Below, piece by piece: positions 25,967 to 33,436 of a stretch of 64,000 nt of DNA. This stretch comes from Dyella_A sp051962475. GTDB taxonomy: Bacteria; Pseudomonadota; Gammaproteobacteria; Xanthomonadales; Rhodanobacteraceae. Numbering within the stretch: the stretch's first letter is position 1; each line of letters opens with the position of its first letter. A program made the position numbers and the translations under genes. Location: assembly GCF_051962475.1 (NCBI RefSeq), contig NZ_JBQCCF010000069.1, forward strand, positions 124,001-188,000. Direction: 5' to 3'. A model generated the notes under the pieces. The model made no database searches. It had not been told where the DNA came from and worked only from the letters and a program-made list of their open reading frames with translations.

Positions 25967-26814
25967 GCCGGCGGTGTCTGCTTGAGCGAGCGCAGGTGCT
26001 GCGACACGCGCAGCTGGAACAGCAGCTTGGTGATCAGCAGGTGCTCTTCCACCGGCTTCTCGACCAGGTCGTTGGCACCCGCCTTGAGCAGGGCCGCCTG
26101 GTTGGCCGGGTTTTCGTCGCCGGTCATCACCAGCACCGGCAGCCGCCCCTTGCTGTAGCCGAATTCGGTACGGATGCGTTCGAGCAGATCACCGCCGGTC
26201 AGCTCGCCCTTCAGGCTGACGTCGGTGAGCACCACGTCGGCGCCGACCCAGCCGAGTTCGCGGTCCGCCTCCAGCAGGGCCAGGGCATCCTCCACGCTCA
26301 CCACGTGGCGCACGGTGAGGCCGATCTTTTCCATCATGCGGCGGGTCGCCAGCGCCACCACCCGGCTGTCCTCGACGTAGAGCACCGTGCCGGAGGCGGT
26401 TTCCTGCGGGCTGACGTAGCCGCGAATGAACGCGCCCAGCGCCGGAAAGCCCAGCGACTTGTCGAAATAGTCGGTGACGTGCTCGCCCAGCGTGCGCCGG
26501 TGCAGGCGATCGTCCACGTCGCCGGACACCACCACGATCGGCACGTAGGCCTGGGGCGCGGACTCGCGCACGTAGCGCGCCAGCTCCAGCCCATCCATGT
26601 CGGGCAGGCGCAGCGCCACGGTGATGAAATCGAACGCACCGGCCTGCAGCTCGCGCTGCGCCTCTTCGCCGGTCGCGCAGCCCACCACCTCGGCCGCCGG
26701 CAGGTCGCTGGCCAGCACACGCGTGATCAACTGACGCACCACCTTGGAGCCATCGACCACGAGCACGCGCGGCGACTCATCCACGCTGCGGCCGCTGATG
26801 CTGCCGCCGCTCAT
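25963..26814 (-). CDS. Double-receiver response regulator, first receiver degenerate
   Basis: A 283-residue protein made of two receiver (REC) domains and no output domain. Domain 1 (about 16-132) starts VLVVDGSKVVRQL, has Asp21-Gly22 in place of the acidic pair, and carries Ala67 (VALRLPDMDG) where the phospho-accepting Asp should be, so it cannot be phosphorylated in the usual way. Domain 2 (about 143-265) is intact: VEDS acidic pocket (Glu148-Asp149), acceptor Asp198 (LTDVSLKG), Thr of VMTGDE and Lys of VEKPV. A C-terminal helix follows. The start MSGGSISGRSVDES (26812-26814) has GGAAGTG upstream. It overlaps ung by 4 bp. The partner kinase is not visible. Confidence 0.85.
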   Translation of the reverse strand: MSGGSISGRSVDESPRVLVVDGSKVVRQLITRVLASDLPAAEVVGCATGEEAQRELQAGAFDFITVALRLPDMDGLELARYVRESAPQAYVPIVVVSGDVDDRLHRRTLGEHVTDYFDKSLGFPALGAFIRGYVSPQETASGTVLYVEDSRVVALATRRMMEKIGLTVRHVVSVEDALALLEADRELGWVGADVVLTDVSLKGELTGGDLLERIRTEFGYSKGRLPVLVMTGDENPANQAALLKAGANDLVEKPVEEHLLITKLLFQLRVSQHLRSLKQTPPA

Positions 26815-26970
26815 CGTTTCACTTCCCACATGGCGGCTGCCGCCAAGGTCCGCACGTCGATCACTTCCTCTCCCACCCCGATTCCAGGCATTCCGCCGGA
26901 ATCGTCGATCTTGCAACGTCGCATGCCACCGTGCCTGCGATCACCATCACCAATGCATGGATGCGGCGCA

Positions 26971-27957
26971 TCAGACTGTCGCCCGCCGCAGCTGCCATGC
27001 ACTTACCAGCCGCGCGCCCAGCCAGCCGAGCACCGCGGCCGCCAGCGGCGTAGCCAGCAACAGCCACAACGGCAAGGCGCCGAGTTCGAGCTGTCCGGCA
27101 TAGGCCGCGTTGAGCTGCTCCACCGGCGCCACCAGCGACAGCTCGATCGCCACCGCCAGCAGCGAGGCCAGCACACCACCAAACAGGCCGTACCAGATAC
27201 CCGCATAGAGATAGGGCCGGCGCACGAACGGACCGCTGGCGCCAATCAGCATCAGCACGCCGATCTCCTCGACCCGGCTGGCGATGTCCACCCGCACCGT
27301 GTTGCCGACCACCAGCAGGGCGGCCAGCGAAAGCAACAGCGCCAGCACCGCCACGATGCGGTTGCCCAGGCCGAGCAATGCGTCCAGCCGCTGCCGCCAG
27401 GTGCCACTGTCCTGCACCATGTCCACCCCGCGCAGATCGCGCAGCTGGGTGACCAGATCCTGCACGGCGGCAGCATTGAGCGCGTCCTTCGGCTGCACGT
27501 CGAGCACGTAGGGCAGCGGGTTGTCGTCCAGCGCATGCACCGCGCCGCTGAAGCCCTGCATCGTGGCCAGCTCGTCCATGCCCTGCTGCGGGGTCTTCAC
27601 CGTCACCGCGGCCACGTCGGCGCGTTCGCGTAGGCTGGTCGCCATGAGCTGGGCCGCCGGCGCACTCTGGCCCGGCTGCAGGAACACGCTGATCGCCTGC
27701 CGCTGGCCCAGCGCATCGCCCATGCGCTGCACGTTGCCGAGCAGCAGGTAGAACGCCAGCGGCAGCGCCAGCGCCAGGCCGATCACGGCCACCGTCATCA
27801 AGGTGCCGAACGGGCGCGCCAGCAGGCGGCGCAGGCTGGCCGCCGCGCTCCAGCGATGGTGCTCGCTCCAGCTGGCGACGCGGCGCGATTCGCTGCGGCG
27901 GCTGCCGCGCTGGCCGGCGGCATCGTCGGCGACCGGTTGCTCGGGACGCGTGCTCAC
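26971..27957 (-). CDS. ftsX: Cell-division ABC permease-like protein FtsX
   Basis: A 328-residue inner-membrane protein of the FtsEX complex, which couples the divisome to peptidoglycan hydrolase activation. A cytoplasmic Arg-rich N-terminus precedes helix 1 (FGTLMTVAVIGLALALPLAFYLLLG). The large periplasmic loop follows (about 65-190, including VTVKTPQQGMDELATM). Three C-terminal helices complete the FtsX fold. The GTG start overlaps the ftsE stop by 4 bp (27954-27957), as is usual for ftsEX. Confidence 0.93.
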   Translation of the reverse strand: MSTRPEQPVADDAAGQRGSRRSESRRVASWSEHHRWSAAASLRRLLARPFGTLMTVAVIGLALALPLAFYLLLGNVQRMGDALGQRQAISVFLQPGQSAPAAQLMATSLRERADVAAVTVKTPQQGMDELATMQGFSGAVHALDDNPLPYVLDVQPKDALNAAAVQDLVTQLRDLRGVDMVQDSGTWRQRLDALLGLGNRIVAVLALLLSLAALLVVGNTVRVDIASRVEEIGVLMLIGASGPFVRRPYLYAGIWYGLFGGVLASLLAVAIELSLVAPVEQLNAAYAGQLELGALPLWLLLATPLAAAVLGWLGARLVSAWQLRRATV

Positions 27958-28631
27958 AGCACCTCCTGCGCGGCCACATCGGCCACCAGGCGGCCGTGAT
28001 CGAGCACGATCACCCGCTTGCGCATGCGCTTGATCAGCGGCAGGTCGTGACTGGCCACCAGCACGGTGGTACCGACCTGCTGGAACTCGGCGAACAGGCC
28101 CATGATTTCCACCGCCAGCTGCGGGTCGAGGTTGCCGGTGGGTTCGTCGGCGATCAGCAGGCTCGGCCGCGCCACGATGGCGCGAGCGATGCCCACGCGC
28201 TGCTGCTCGCCGGTGGACAAGGTGTCCGGCAACTGCCGTTCGTAGGCAAGCAGACCGACCTTCTCCAGCGCCGCGCGCACGCGCTTGGCGCGTTCGGCCG
28301 GGGCCAACGCGCCGATCACCAGCGGCAGCTCGACGTTGGCGAACACGCTGCGGTCCATCAGCAGCCGATGATCCTGGAACACCATGCCGATGCGCCGGCG
28401 CAAACCGGGAATGCCGCGCCGACCGACCTTCGCCAGGTTGAGGTGATCTAGATGGATCTGCCCGTGCGAGGGTCGCTCAATCAGCGCCAGCAGCTTGAGC
28501 AGCGTGCTCTTGCCGGCCCCGGAATGGCCGGTGACGAAGGCCATCTCGCCATCGCCCACTTCGAACGACAGCTGCGAGATCGCCTCGTGGCCCCCGTCAT
28601 AGCGCTTGCTTACCTGATCAAAGCGGATCAC
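27954..28631 (-). CDS. ftsE: Cell-division ATP-binding protein FtsE
   Basis: A 225-residue ABC ATPase, partner of FtsX. Walker A is GHSGAGKSTLLKLL, the Q-loop is GMVFQDHRLLMDRSV, the signature is LSTGEQQRVGIARAIV, Walker B is LLIADEPTGNLDP and the switch His is in VASHDL. The GTG start at 28629-28631 (VIRFDQVSKRYDGG) with CGGGGAA upstream gives the family length (E. coli 222); the longer ATG frame adds an unrelated Arg-rich leader. Confidence 0.94.
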   Translation of the reverse strand: MIRFDQVSKRYDGGHEAISQLSFEVGDGEMAFVTGHSGAGKSTLLKLLALIERPSHGQIHLDHLNLAKVGRRGIPGLRRRIGMVFQDHRLLMDRSVFANVELPLVIGALAPAERAKRVRAALEKVGLLAYERQLPDTLSTGEQQRVGIARAIVARPSLLIADEPTGNLDPQLAVEIMGLFAEFQQVGTTVLVASHDLPLIKRMRKRVIVLDHGRLVADVAAQEVL

Positions 28632-28689
28632 CGCGTTCCCCGACCTTGCCGTCCCAACCAGCGGCAAGGATACGGGATGCACGCAGCCA

Positions 28690-28722
28690 GGTGAGCCCCT
28701 GCGCCGCGCGCGGAGGCTCACC
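28690..28722. terminator. Hairpin between rhlB and ftsE
   Basis: GGTGAGCC (28690-28697) and GGCTCACC (28715-28722) form a perfect 8-bp stem just beyond the rhlB stop. There is no T-run on the rhlB side, so it is probably an RNA 3'-end structure rather than a full intrinsic terminator. Confidence 0.45.
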
Positions 28723-28734
28723 GTCGGCAAGCGC

Positions 28735-30477
28735 TCAGCGTCCGGTGAAAAGCCGCGTCAGGCGCCGGAAGAAGCCGGGCTTTTTCGGCACCGACGCCTC
28801 GGCCGGCACGCCCGACTGCACCGCTACCTGGCGCGACGGCCGGCCCGCAGCCGCCTCGTTGCCCGCACGGCGCTCGCGCGGGGGACGACGCTCGCCGCGC
28901 GGGGCATTGTTCTCGGCCGCCGGCCGGCTGGTCGCCGCGGCACCCGCTTCGGCCGAAGCCGCTTCGCCGTCGCGGCGGTTGCGGCCGCGACCGCCACGGC
29001 GGCGGCGCTTGCGTGGCGCGCCGCTGGCGTCGGTGGGAGTGCCGTCCGGCGCGGTGGCCGAATTCGACACGGCGGCCTCGACCACTGCAGCCACGGCCGC
29101 CTCGGCGACGGCGGCGCGTGGCGGGCGCGCCTCGGCCGAACGCGGCGGACGTGGACCACGCCCTTCGCGCTTGCCGTCGCCGCTGCGGCTGCGGCTGCCA
29201 CGCGCACCCTTGTCGCCCTCGCGCGGCTCGACGCGGTCGCCGAAGGCGGCGCTGTCAGCCGCGGCATCGGCGGCGAACTGCGCATCGATCGCCTTGGGCT
29301 TGGGCATCACCAGCATCTCCGGATCGACCGAAGCGACCGGGATCTTCTGCCCGATATACGCCTCGATCTCCGGCAGGCTCATCGCGTAGAGGTCGCAGGC
29401 GAAGCTGATCGCGTCGCCCTCGGCGCCCAGTCGCGCGGTGCGGCCGATGCGGTGCACGTAGTCCTCGGCGTCCTGCGGCAGGTCGTAATTGAAGACGTGG
29501 CTGACCGCGGGAATATGCAGGCCGCGGGCGGCCACGTCGGTGCACACCAGCATGTCAAGCTGGCCTTCCTGGAACCGCTGCAGCAGCTTCTGGCGCTTCA
29601 GCTGCGGCACGTCGCCGGACAGCGCGCCCACGCGGTAGCCCTGGCGCTTGAGCCGGTCGGTGATGCGCTCGGCGGCGGCTTTGGTATTGACGAAGATGAT
29701 GCTGCGCTCGGCCTGCGTGCGTTCGAGCAGATTCAGCAGCAACGGCATCTTTTCTTCCTTGGCCGGGAAGTAGACGACCTGGCGCACGCGGTCGGCGGTG
29801 ACGTTGTCGGTCTCCACCACCAGCTTCTCGGCTTCGTGCATGTGCTCGTAGGCCAACTCCAGCACGCGGTGGCTCAGCGTCGCCGAGAACAGCAGCACCT
29901 GGCGCTGTTCGCGCGCCGGCAGGCGGCGGAAGATGAAGCGCACATCCTTGATGAAGCCGAGATCGAACATGCGGTCCGCCTCGTCGATCACCATCACCTC
30001 GACGCTGTTCAGGCCGAACACGTTCTGCTTGTAGTAGTCGAGCAGACGGCCGGGCGTGGCGATGATGATGTCGCAGCCGTCCTTGAGCTGCTGGCGCTGT
30101 TTGTCGTAGTCGACGCCGCCATAGATCAACGCGGTGCGCAGGCCGGTGTGGCGGCCGATCGACTGGGCATCCTTGTCGATCTGGATCGCCAGCTCGCGGG
30201 TCGGCGCGATCACCAGTGCGCGCGGGTCCGAGTCCTTGCGGTCGGCGGCCGCCGGCTGGGTCAGCAGGCGGTTCATCATGGCGACCAGGAAGGCGCAGGT
30301 CTTGCCCGTGCCGGTCTGCGCCTGGCCGGCGACATCGCGGCCGGCCAGCGCGATCGGCAGGGTCAGCTCCTGGATCGGTGTGCAACGGGTGAAGCCGGCA
30401 TCGTCCAGACCCTGCTTGAGCAGCGGGTGCAGGTCGAAGTTGGCAAAGAAGGTATCGGTGAGAACGGTTTCGGACAT
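28735..30477 (-). CDS. rhlB: DEAD-box RNA helicase RhlB with long C-terminal extension
   Basis: A 580-residue ATP-dependent RNA helicase. The core holds Q motif FTRCTPIQELTLPIALAGRD, Walker A AQTGTGKT, the DEAD box VIDEADRMFDLGF, SAT (LLFSATLSH), and HRIGRTARLG. In E. coli RhlB (421 residues) unwinds RNA for the RNase E degradosome. Here some 170 extra residues follow the core: alternating Arg/Gly/Pro-rich basic clusters (including RKRRRRGGRGRNRRDG) and acidic-Ala stretches. The tail ends with the amphipathic FFRRLTRLFTGR. The start MSETVLTDTFFANFDLHP (30475-30477) fits the family. It diverges from trxA, in the conserved rhlB-trxA-rho neighbourhood. Confidence 0.93.
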   Translation of the reverse strand: MSETVLTDTFFANFDLHPLLKQGLDDAGFTRCTPIQELTLPIALAGRDVAGQAQTGTGKTCAFLVAMMNRLLTQPAAADRKDSDPRALVIAPTRELAIQIDKDAQSIGRHTGLRTALIYGGVDYDKQRQQLKDGCDIIIATPGRLLDYYKQNVFGLNSVEVMVIDEADRMFDLGFIKDVRFIFRRLPAREQRQVLLFSATLSHRVLELAYEHMHEAEKLVVETDNVTADRVRQVVYFPAKEEKMPLLLNLLERTQAERSIIFVNTKAAAERITDRLKRQGYRVGALSGDVPQLKRQKLLQRFQEGQLDMLVCTDVAARGLHIPAVSHVFNYDLPQDAEDYVHRIGRTARLGAEGDAISFACDLYAMSLPEIEAYIGQKIPVASVDPEMLVMPKPKAIDAQFAADAAADSAAFGDRVEPREGDKGARGSRSRSGDGKREGRGPRPPRSAEARPPRAAVAEAAVAAVVEAAVSNSATAPDGTPTDASGAPRKRRRRGGRGRNRRDGEAASAEAGAAATSRPAAENNAPRGERRPPRERRAGNEAAAGRPSRQVAVQSGVPAEASVPKKPGFFRRLTRLFTGR

Positions 30478-30913
30478 GGGAGGCCAGTTTCGCTGCGGGC
30501 GGCGCAAGGCGGCTCGCCCGGTCCCGCCGCCGGGTGGCCTTGGGACAGGTGGGTGATGCGGCGCTAGGGAGTGGCGTGGGCGCCGCCCCGCCCCGAGGGC
30601 TTGGCGCGGCAGCCGACAGCCGTGACGGGCGCCGGGGTGGAACGGCCCGAACCGGCGGTTCCGCTGGCATAGGCAAGGCGGTTGGCAGGAACACCACTGC
30701 GCAGAAGCCTTGCCTATGTCAACGGAACCACTAGCTGGCCGGCCCCTTGAATCGCTTGAATCGCGCCCCGAGTTAGGCTGGAATGCACGGGCGCCGCAAC
30801 GGCGATCGCGCTTCCCCAAGTCCGGTACGACCCGCGTTTCATGGGCACCGCAGTGTAGCCGATGCCGTCCGCGCGGTCGCCCCCATCCCACCGCCTACCC
30901 TCGGAGAACCCCG
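30478..30913. other. 436-bp rhlB-trxA divergent intergenic region
   Basis: No gene was found. The rhlB side is a very GC-rich leader of about 180 bp. The middle contains a 25-bp imperfect inverted repeat (30655-30731, listed separately). A tandem 9-base repeat TTGAATCGC lies near 30747-30764. The last 100 bp lead to trxA, with CGGAGA just before its GTG. Promoters for both genes must be here, but no consensus sigma-70 pair is convincing. Confidence 0.6.
30655..30731. repeat. 25-bp inverted repeat between rhlB and trxA
   Basis: Left arm 30655-30679 and right arm 30707-30731 match at 22 of 25 positions in inverted orientation; the inner 12 bp (CATAGGCAAGGC / GCCTTGCCTATG) are perfect and the loop is 27 nt. 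Possible natures are a folded RNA leader, a miniature mobile repeat or a large operator. The three mismatches are all transitions. Confidence 0.6.
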
Positions 30914-31240
30914 GTGAGCGACCTCATTACCCACGTAAGCGACGCGGCCTTCGAGCAGGAAGTGCTGAAGTCCGATACCCCCGTACTGCTCGACTTCTGG
31001 GCCGAATGGTGCGGCCCGTGCAAGGCCATCGCGCCTGTGCTGGACGAGCTGGCCAAGCAGTACGAGGGCAAGCTGCGCGTGGTCAAGATCAATATCGACC
31101 AGAACCAGCAGACCCCGCGCACCTACGGCGTACGTGGCATCCCGACGCTGATGATGTTCAAGAACGGCAAGGTCGAGGCGACCCAGATCGGTGCCGTCGG
31201 CAAGGGTCAGCTGACCCAGATGATCGACAAGGCGCTCTGA
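30914..31240 (+). CDS. trxA: Thioredoxin 1
   Basis: A 108-residue thioredoxin that reduces disulfides in cytoplasmic proteins using electrons from thioredoxin reductase. The active site is WAEWCGPCKAIAPVLDEL and the cis-Pro loop is RGIPTLMMFKNG; the whole domain aligns with E. coli TrxA (109). The start is GTG 30914-30916 (VSDLITHVSDAAFEQEV) with CGGAGA upstream; the upstream frame extends through non-coding sequence. rho follows on the same strand 150 bp later, and rhlB lies divergently on the other side. Confidence 0.95.
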   Translation: MSDLITHVSDAAFEQEVLKSDTPVLLDFWAEWCGPCKAIAPVLDELAKQYEGKLRVVKINIDQNQQTPRTYGVRGIPTLMMFKNGKVEATQIGAVGKGQLTQMIDKAL

Positions 31241-31266
31241 CGCGCCCCGGCACCCGCTGCCGCGCT

Positions 31267-31324
31267 TTACGGCGCCGCGTGGCGGGTGCTAGATTCCTCC
31301 CCTGTTCGGAACAGTCCTGTTCCG
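31267..31324 (+). promoter_or_regulatory. Candidate rho promoter with nested palindromes at the start point
   Basis: TAGATT (31290-31295) is a plausible -10 box, with TTTACG (31266-31271) 18 bp upstream as a weak -35, placing the start point near 31302. From there the sequence contains two overlapping palindromes: CTGTTC-G-GAACAG (31302-31314) and CGGAACAG-TC-CTGTTCCG (31307-31324). The shared middle arm can pair with only one partner at a time. It could be an operator or a switchable hairpin at the very 5' end of the rho leader. Confidence 0.5.
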
Positions 31325-31390
31325 CCGCGCGTTCTGCGCAACGTGTCCTTCCTCCCTCCTGTACCAACGGCGCCCCCACGAGGTTTGCCC

Positions 31391-33211
31391 GTGTCCGATA
31401 TCGAAAGCAAAGAACCCAACGACGCATCGAGCGCCGAGTCCCGGCCTGCGGGCGAAACGCGCCAGCGCGCGCCACGCAAGTCCGCCGCCAAGGCGGACAA
31501 GCCTGCGGCGGTGGCTCCGGCCCCGAGCGAAGCGCCCCGCGCCGCGCCGGCACCCGAGCAGGGCAGCCTGCCGGTGGACCGCGGCAATGAGCGCGCGCCG
31601 GCCGAGCGCCCCACCCCGTCCACGGACGGCAACAGCCGTCCCGCCCCCGAAGCCCGCGAGGGCAATTCCTCCGGCGGCCAGACGGGCGGCGGCAGTCCGG
31701 CACCGCAGAATGGCAACCAGGGCGGTCAGGGCGGCCAGAACCAGGGGGTCCAGAATCAGGGCGGCCAGGGCGGCGGCAACGGCGAGCCCCGCCGCAACGA
31801 TCGCAATGACCGCAACGATCGCGGTCGCCGCCGTCGGCACGAGCGTGGCCAGCGCGGCAACCAGGGCGGTGGTGGCGGCGGCCAGCGCAACCCGAACGGG
31901 CTGCCGATGGATGACGACGAGACCGGCGACGTCGGCAGCAACGACCGCCTGATCAACCTCACCGAACTCAAGCGCATGAAGGCGCCGCAGCTGCTCGCCT
32001 ACGCCGAGTCGCTGGGTATCCAGGAAGGCGTGGCGCGCCAGCGCAAGCAGGACGTGATCTTCAACGTGCTAAAGGCGCACGCCCGCTCCGGCGGCGGCAT
32101 CTGGGCCGAGGGCGTGCTGGAGATCCTGCAGGACGGTTTCGGCTTCCTGCGCTCGGCCGACGAGAGCTACCTGGCCGGCCCGGACGACATCTACGTCAGC
32201 CCCAGCCAGATCCGCCGGTTCAACCTGCGCACCGGCGACTACATCACCGGGCGCGTGCGCCACCCGAAGGAAGGCGAGCGCTACTTCGCCATGCTGCGCG
32301 TCGACGACATCAACGGCGATCCGCCGGAAGCGTCGAAGAACAAGATGCTGTTCGAGAACCTCACGCCGCTGTTTCCGCGCAAGGCGTTCAAGCTCGAGCG
32401 CGGCAACGGCTCGAGCGAGGACATCACCGGCCGCATCCTGGACCTGATCGCGCCGATCGGCCGCGGCCAGCGTGGTCTGATCGTCTCCCAGCCCAAGTCG
32501 GGCAAGACGATGATGCTGCAGAACATCGCCCAGGCGATCACCTACAACCACCCCGACGCGCACCTGATCATGCTGCTGATCGACGAGCGCCCGGAGGAAG
32601 TGACCGAGATCGCCCGCACCGTGCGCGCCGAGGTCATCAGCTCCACCTTCGACGAACCGGCGGTGCGCCACGTGCAGGTGGCCGAAATGGTGATCGAGCG
32701 GGCCAAGCGCCTGGTCGAGCACAAGAAGGACGTGGTGATCCTGCTCGATTCGATCACTCGCCTGGCCCGCGCTTACAACACTGTGGTGCCCAGCTCCGGC
32801 AAGGTGCTCACCGGCGGCGTCGACGCCAACGCGCTGCAGCGCCCGAAGCGCTTCTTCGGCGCCGCGCGCAACGTCGAGGAAGGTGGCAGCTTGACCATCA
32901 TCGCCACCGCGCTGACCGATACCGGCAGCAAGATGGACGAAGTGATCTACGAGGAGTTCAAGGGCACCGGCAACATGGAAGTGCACCTGTCCCGCCGCAT
33001 CTCCGAGAAGCGCGTCTATCCGGCCATCGACATCAACCGCTCCGGCACCCGCCGCGAGGACCTGCTGATCGACCCGGACCTGCTGGCCAAGATCTGGATC
33101 CTGCGCAAACTGCTGCACCCGATGGACGAGTTGGCCGCGATGGAGTTCATGCTGGACAAGATGAAGAGCACCAAGTCCAACGACGAGTTCTTCAACTCGA
33201 TGAAGCGCTGA
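31391..33211 (+). CDS. rho: Transcription termination factor Rho with long disordered N-terminal extension
   Basis: A 606-residue hexameric RNA helicase that ends transcription. Residues from about 186 on are a normal Rho: Rho_N helical bundle (INLTELKRMKAPQLLAYAESLGI), cold-shock-like RNA domain (GVLEILQDGFGFLRS), Walker A in VSQPKSGKTMML, Walker B VILLDSITRLARAYN, the Q-loop/R-loop region and IDPDLLAKIWILRKLLHPMDE. Residues 1-185 are an extension absent from E. coli Rho (419). It starts Ala/Pro-rich, becomes strongly Gly/Gln/Asn-rich (about 91-130), then Arg/Asn-rich (NDRND repeats, RGRRRRHERGQRG) and ends acidic. GTG 31391 with CGAGGTTT upstream is the likely start. Intrinsic terminator follows. 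Confidence 0.95.
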   Translation: MSDIESKEPNDASSAESRPAGETRQRAPRKSAAKADKPAAVAPAPSEAPRAAPAPEQGSLPVDRGNERAPAERPTPSTDGNSRPAPEAREGNSSGGQTGGGSPAPQNGNQGGQGGQNQGVQNQGGQGGGNGEPRRNDRNDRNDRGRRRRHERGQRGNQGGGGGGQRNPNGLPMDDDETGDVGSNDRLINLTELKRMKAPQLLAYAESLGIQEGVARQRKQDVIFNVLKAHARSGGGIWAEGVLEILQDGFGFLRSADESYLAGPDDIYVSPSQIRRFNLRTGDYITGRVRHPKEGERYFAMLRVDDINGDPPEASKNKMLFENLTPLFPRKAFKLERGNGSSEDITGRILDLIAPIGRGQRGLIVSQPKSGKTMMLQNIAQAITYNHPDAHLIMLLIDERPEEVTEIARTVRAEVISSTFDEPAVRHVQVAEMVIERAKRLVEHKKDVVILLDSITRLARAYNTVVPSSGKVLTGGVDANALQRPKRFFGAARNVEEGGSLTIIATALTDTGSKMDEVIYEEFKGTGNMEVHLSRRISEKRVYPAIDINRSGTRREDLLIDPDLLAKIWILRKLLHPMDELAAMEFMLDKMKSTKSNDEFFNSMKR

Positions 33212-33238
33212 TCCCGAGCGCCAAGGTGATACAGAAAG

Positions 33239-33262
33239 AGCCGGCCGCTGGCCGGCTTTTTC
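33239..33262 (+). terminator. Intrinsic terminator of rho
   Basis: The stem AGCCGGCC/GGCCGGCT (33239-33246, 33250-33257) with loop GCT is followed directly by a T-run. It lies 28 bp after the rho stop codon. Confidence 0.92.
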
Positions 33263-33436
33263 TTGGGCGTCGCTGCGATACCAGGCCGCACCTACTGCCC
33301 GCCACCGGCCGTGGCGGCGAGGCGTCGCGGCATGTGCGTCGCTTCTGAACTCTCGCGTACAATTATTTTTCGCGCACCCCTTGGGCCGCCGCGCGCCGTC
33401 CCCATAACCGCCGTTTCCACCGCAAAGGCTTGCACC

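Noticed and set aside
25795..27633. 612-codon frame antisense to ung, the double receiver and ftsX
   Set aside because: Runs across three convincing genes on the other strand and shows only low-complexity His/Gln/Arg composition.
30657..30729. Insertion sequence ends around a cargo
   Set aside because: Only 27 bp separate the arms and no target duplication is evident; recorded as an inverted repeat instead.
31302..31314. LexA (SOS) box in the rho leader
   Set aside because: CTGTTCGGAACAG has CTG and CAG only 7 bases apart; the gammaproteobacterial LexA site needs 10.
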